DNA from: Pseudomonadota bacterium
GTDB lineage: Bacteria; Pseudomonadota; Gammaproteobacteria; Steroidobacterales; Steroidobacteraceae
Assembly: GCA_023433515.1 (NCBI GenBank)
Contig: JAEZCN010000150.1
Location: 1 to 13,242 of the forward strand
Direction: 5' to 3'
Length of the DNA stretch: 13,242 bases
The notes beneath the pieces were generated by a model that had not been told where the DNA came from, made no database searches, and saw only the letters and a list, made by a program, of their open reading frames with translations. Positions 12,506-13,242 of the stretch are shown here, one piece after another. The translations under genes and the position numbers were made by a program. Positions within the stretch are counted from its first letter, which is position 1, and each line of letters starts with the position of its first letter.

Positions 12506-13242
12506 GGCGCTGGCTGACTTCTTCGCGGTCTCGGCGATGATTTCCTGGATCTCGGCGACGCACGAGCCGCAGTTCGTGCCGCACTTGAGACGTTTGCCGA
12601 TCTCGACCGCGGTCGCGGCCGCGCCGAGTTCGCGGGCGCAAGCGGCGATCGGATTGCGGCCGATACCGAAGCACGAACACACGAGCGGCCCCTGGTCCGC
12701 GCCCTCGAGCGCGCGGCCCGCGAGAATCGCCGCGCGCGCGGTGGCGTCGAGCTTGCGGCCGCCGAACAGGCGTGCGAGCCAGCCGCGCTCCGGTAGTGAG
12801 GGACGCCGGTCGAAGTAGATGCACGCCTCGAGGCGGTCGTCGACGAACCACGCCGCTCTGTACACGTGGCGCTTCGGCTCGTGGTATTCGATCCAGTCGA
12901 CGTTGGAGACCTCACCGTCGGCCGGAACGCCGAGCAGGCGCCGCGCCTCGAGCGACCAGTTGCGCGGGTGGTTACCCGCGAGCTCGTAACGCACGAACTT
13001 CTCGCCCTGGACCTTGGTCCACCACTGCGTCACCGGCGGCGGGCGCGAGCTTCGGGACAGCATCACGCCAAACCACTCGGCCTCGAAGTGCTCGATCGAA
13101 ACCGGCGTGTGCTTGAGCTCGGGCTCGCCCGAGATCGGATCGACCACCGGGTTCGTCAGCGCGCCGACGCGCGCGTCGGACGCGAACGCGCGATTCCAGT
13201 GGATAGGCGCGAACACCATGCCCGAGGGAACGTCCACCCCGG
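12503..13242 (-). CDS. nasA: Assimilatory nitrate reductase catalytic subunit, C-terminal part (cut by window edge)
   Basis: About 245 codons of the C terminus are present; the frame is open to the right edge, so the start lies outside. The first part (GMVFAPIHWNRAFASDARVGALTNPVVDPISGEPELKHTPV) is the molybdopterin-dinucleotide-binding domain of assimilatory nitrate reductases (NasA/NarB type). The end has a BFD-like [2Fe-2S] domain with four cysteines, in VCSCFGIG and KCGTNCGSC, as in Klebsiella NasA. The full enzyme is normally around 900 aa and reduces nitrate to nitrite in the cytoplasm using Mo-bis-MGD and Fe-S clusters. Together with the transporter and hemD it marks the locus as nitrate assimilation. 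The stop codon (12503-12505) sits within the repeat arm. Symbol use varies; in some genomes nasA denotes the transporter. Confidence 0.92.
   Translation of the reverse strand, partial: GVDVPSGMVFAPIHWNRAFASDARVGALTNPVVDPISGEPELKHTPVSIEHFEAEWFGVMLSRSSRPPPVTQWWTKVQGEKFVRYELAGNHPRNWSLEARRLLGVPADGEVSNVDWIEYHEPKRHVYRAAWFVDDRLEACIYFDRRPSLPERGWLARLFGGRKLDATARAAILAGRALEGADQGPLVCSCFGIGRNPIAACARELGAAATAVEIGKRLKCGTNCGSCVAEIQEIIAETAKKSASA

Overview
The window is GC-rich, gene-dense chromosomal DNA from a proteobacterium. The protein types and gene mix suggest a gammaproteobacterium, perhaps of the Steroidobacter/Nevskiales kind, but that is inference; no marker here fixes the taxon. Coding is on both strands, and long antisense ORFs are a by-product of the high GC.

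Left edge (1-552): the first 41 codons of ribosomal protein L3 (rplC), leftward, with its own sigma70-type promoter and a leader of about 245 nt. No rpsJ precedes it, unlike the usual S10 operon. Next (553-2553, rightward) is a secreted S9-family prolyl-oligopeptidase-like peptidase whose Shine-Dalgarno lies in a strong hairpin. A 20-bp perfect inverted repeat separates it from a convergent outer-membrane beta-barrel gene (2662-3900).

Centre (2662-8090): this looks like part of an assimilatory nitrate locus. The porin-like gene is preceded by a full-match sigma54 (-24/-12) promoter and NtrC-like dyads. Upstream of it lies a PP2C phosphatase/Ser-Thr kinase fusion with a C-terminal membrane anchor, divergent from a NarK/NasA-type nitrate/nitrite transporter. 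The transporter is followed by a uroporphyrinogen-III synthase (siroheme supply for nitrite reductase). The C-terminal part of the assimilatory nitrate reductase catalytic subunit lies at the right edge (12503-13242, leftward). A plausible reading is that nitrate crosses the outer membrane through the porin, crosses the inner membrane through the transporter, and is reduced in the cytoplasm, with the kinase/phosphatase acting as a membrane-bound regulator.

Between hemD and nasA (8197-12441) is an unrelated module: a leftward pair encoding a Tat-exported hydroxypyruvate-isomerase-like TIM barrel and a 902-aa periplasmic beta-propeller/HEAT/cytochrome c protein, plus a rightward 117-aa acidic protein of unknown function. 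This module is bracketed by copies of one repeat family: a 104-bp palindromic pair at 8092-8195 and a single arm at 12460-12505. It may therefore have been inserted into, or rearranged within, the nitrate locus.
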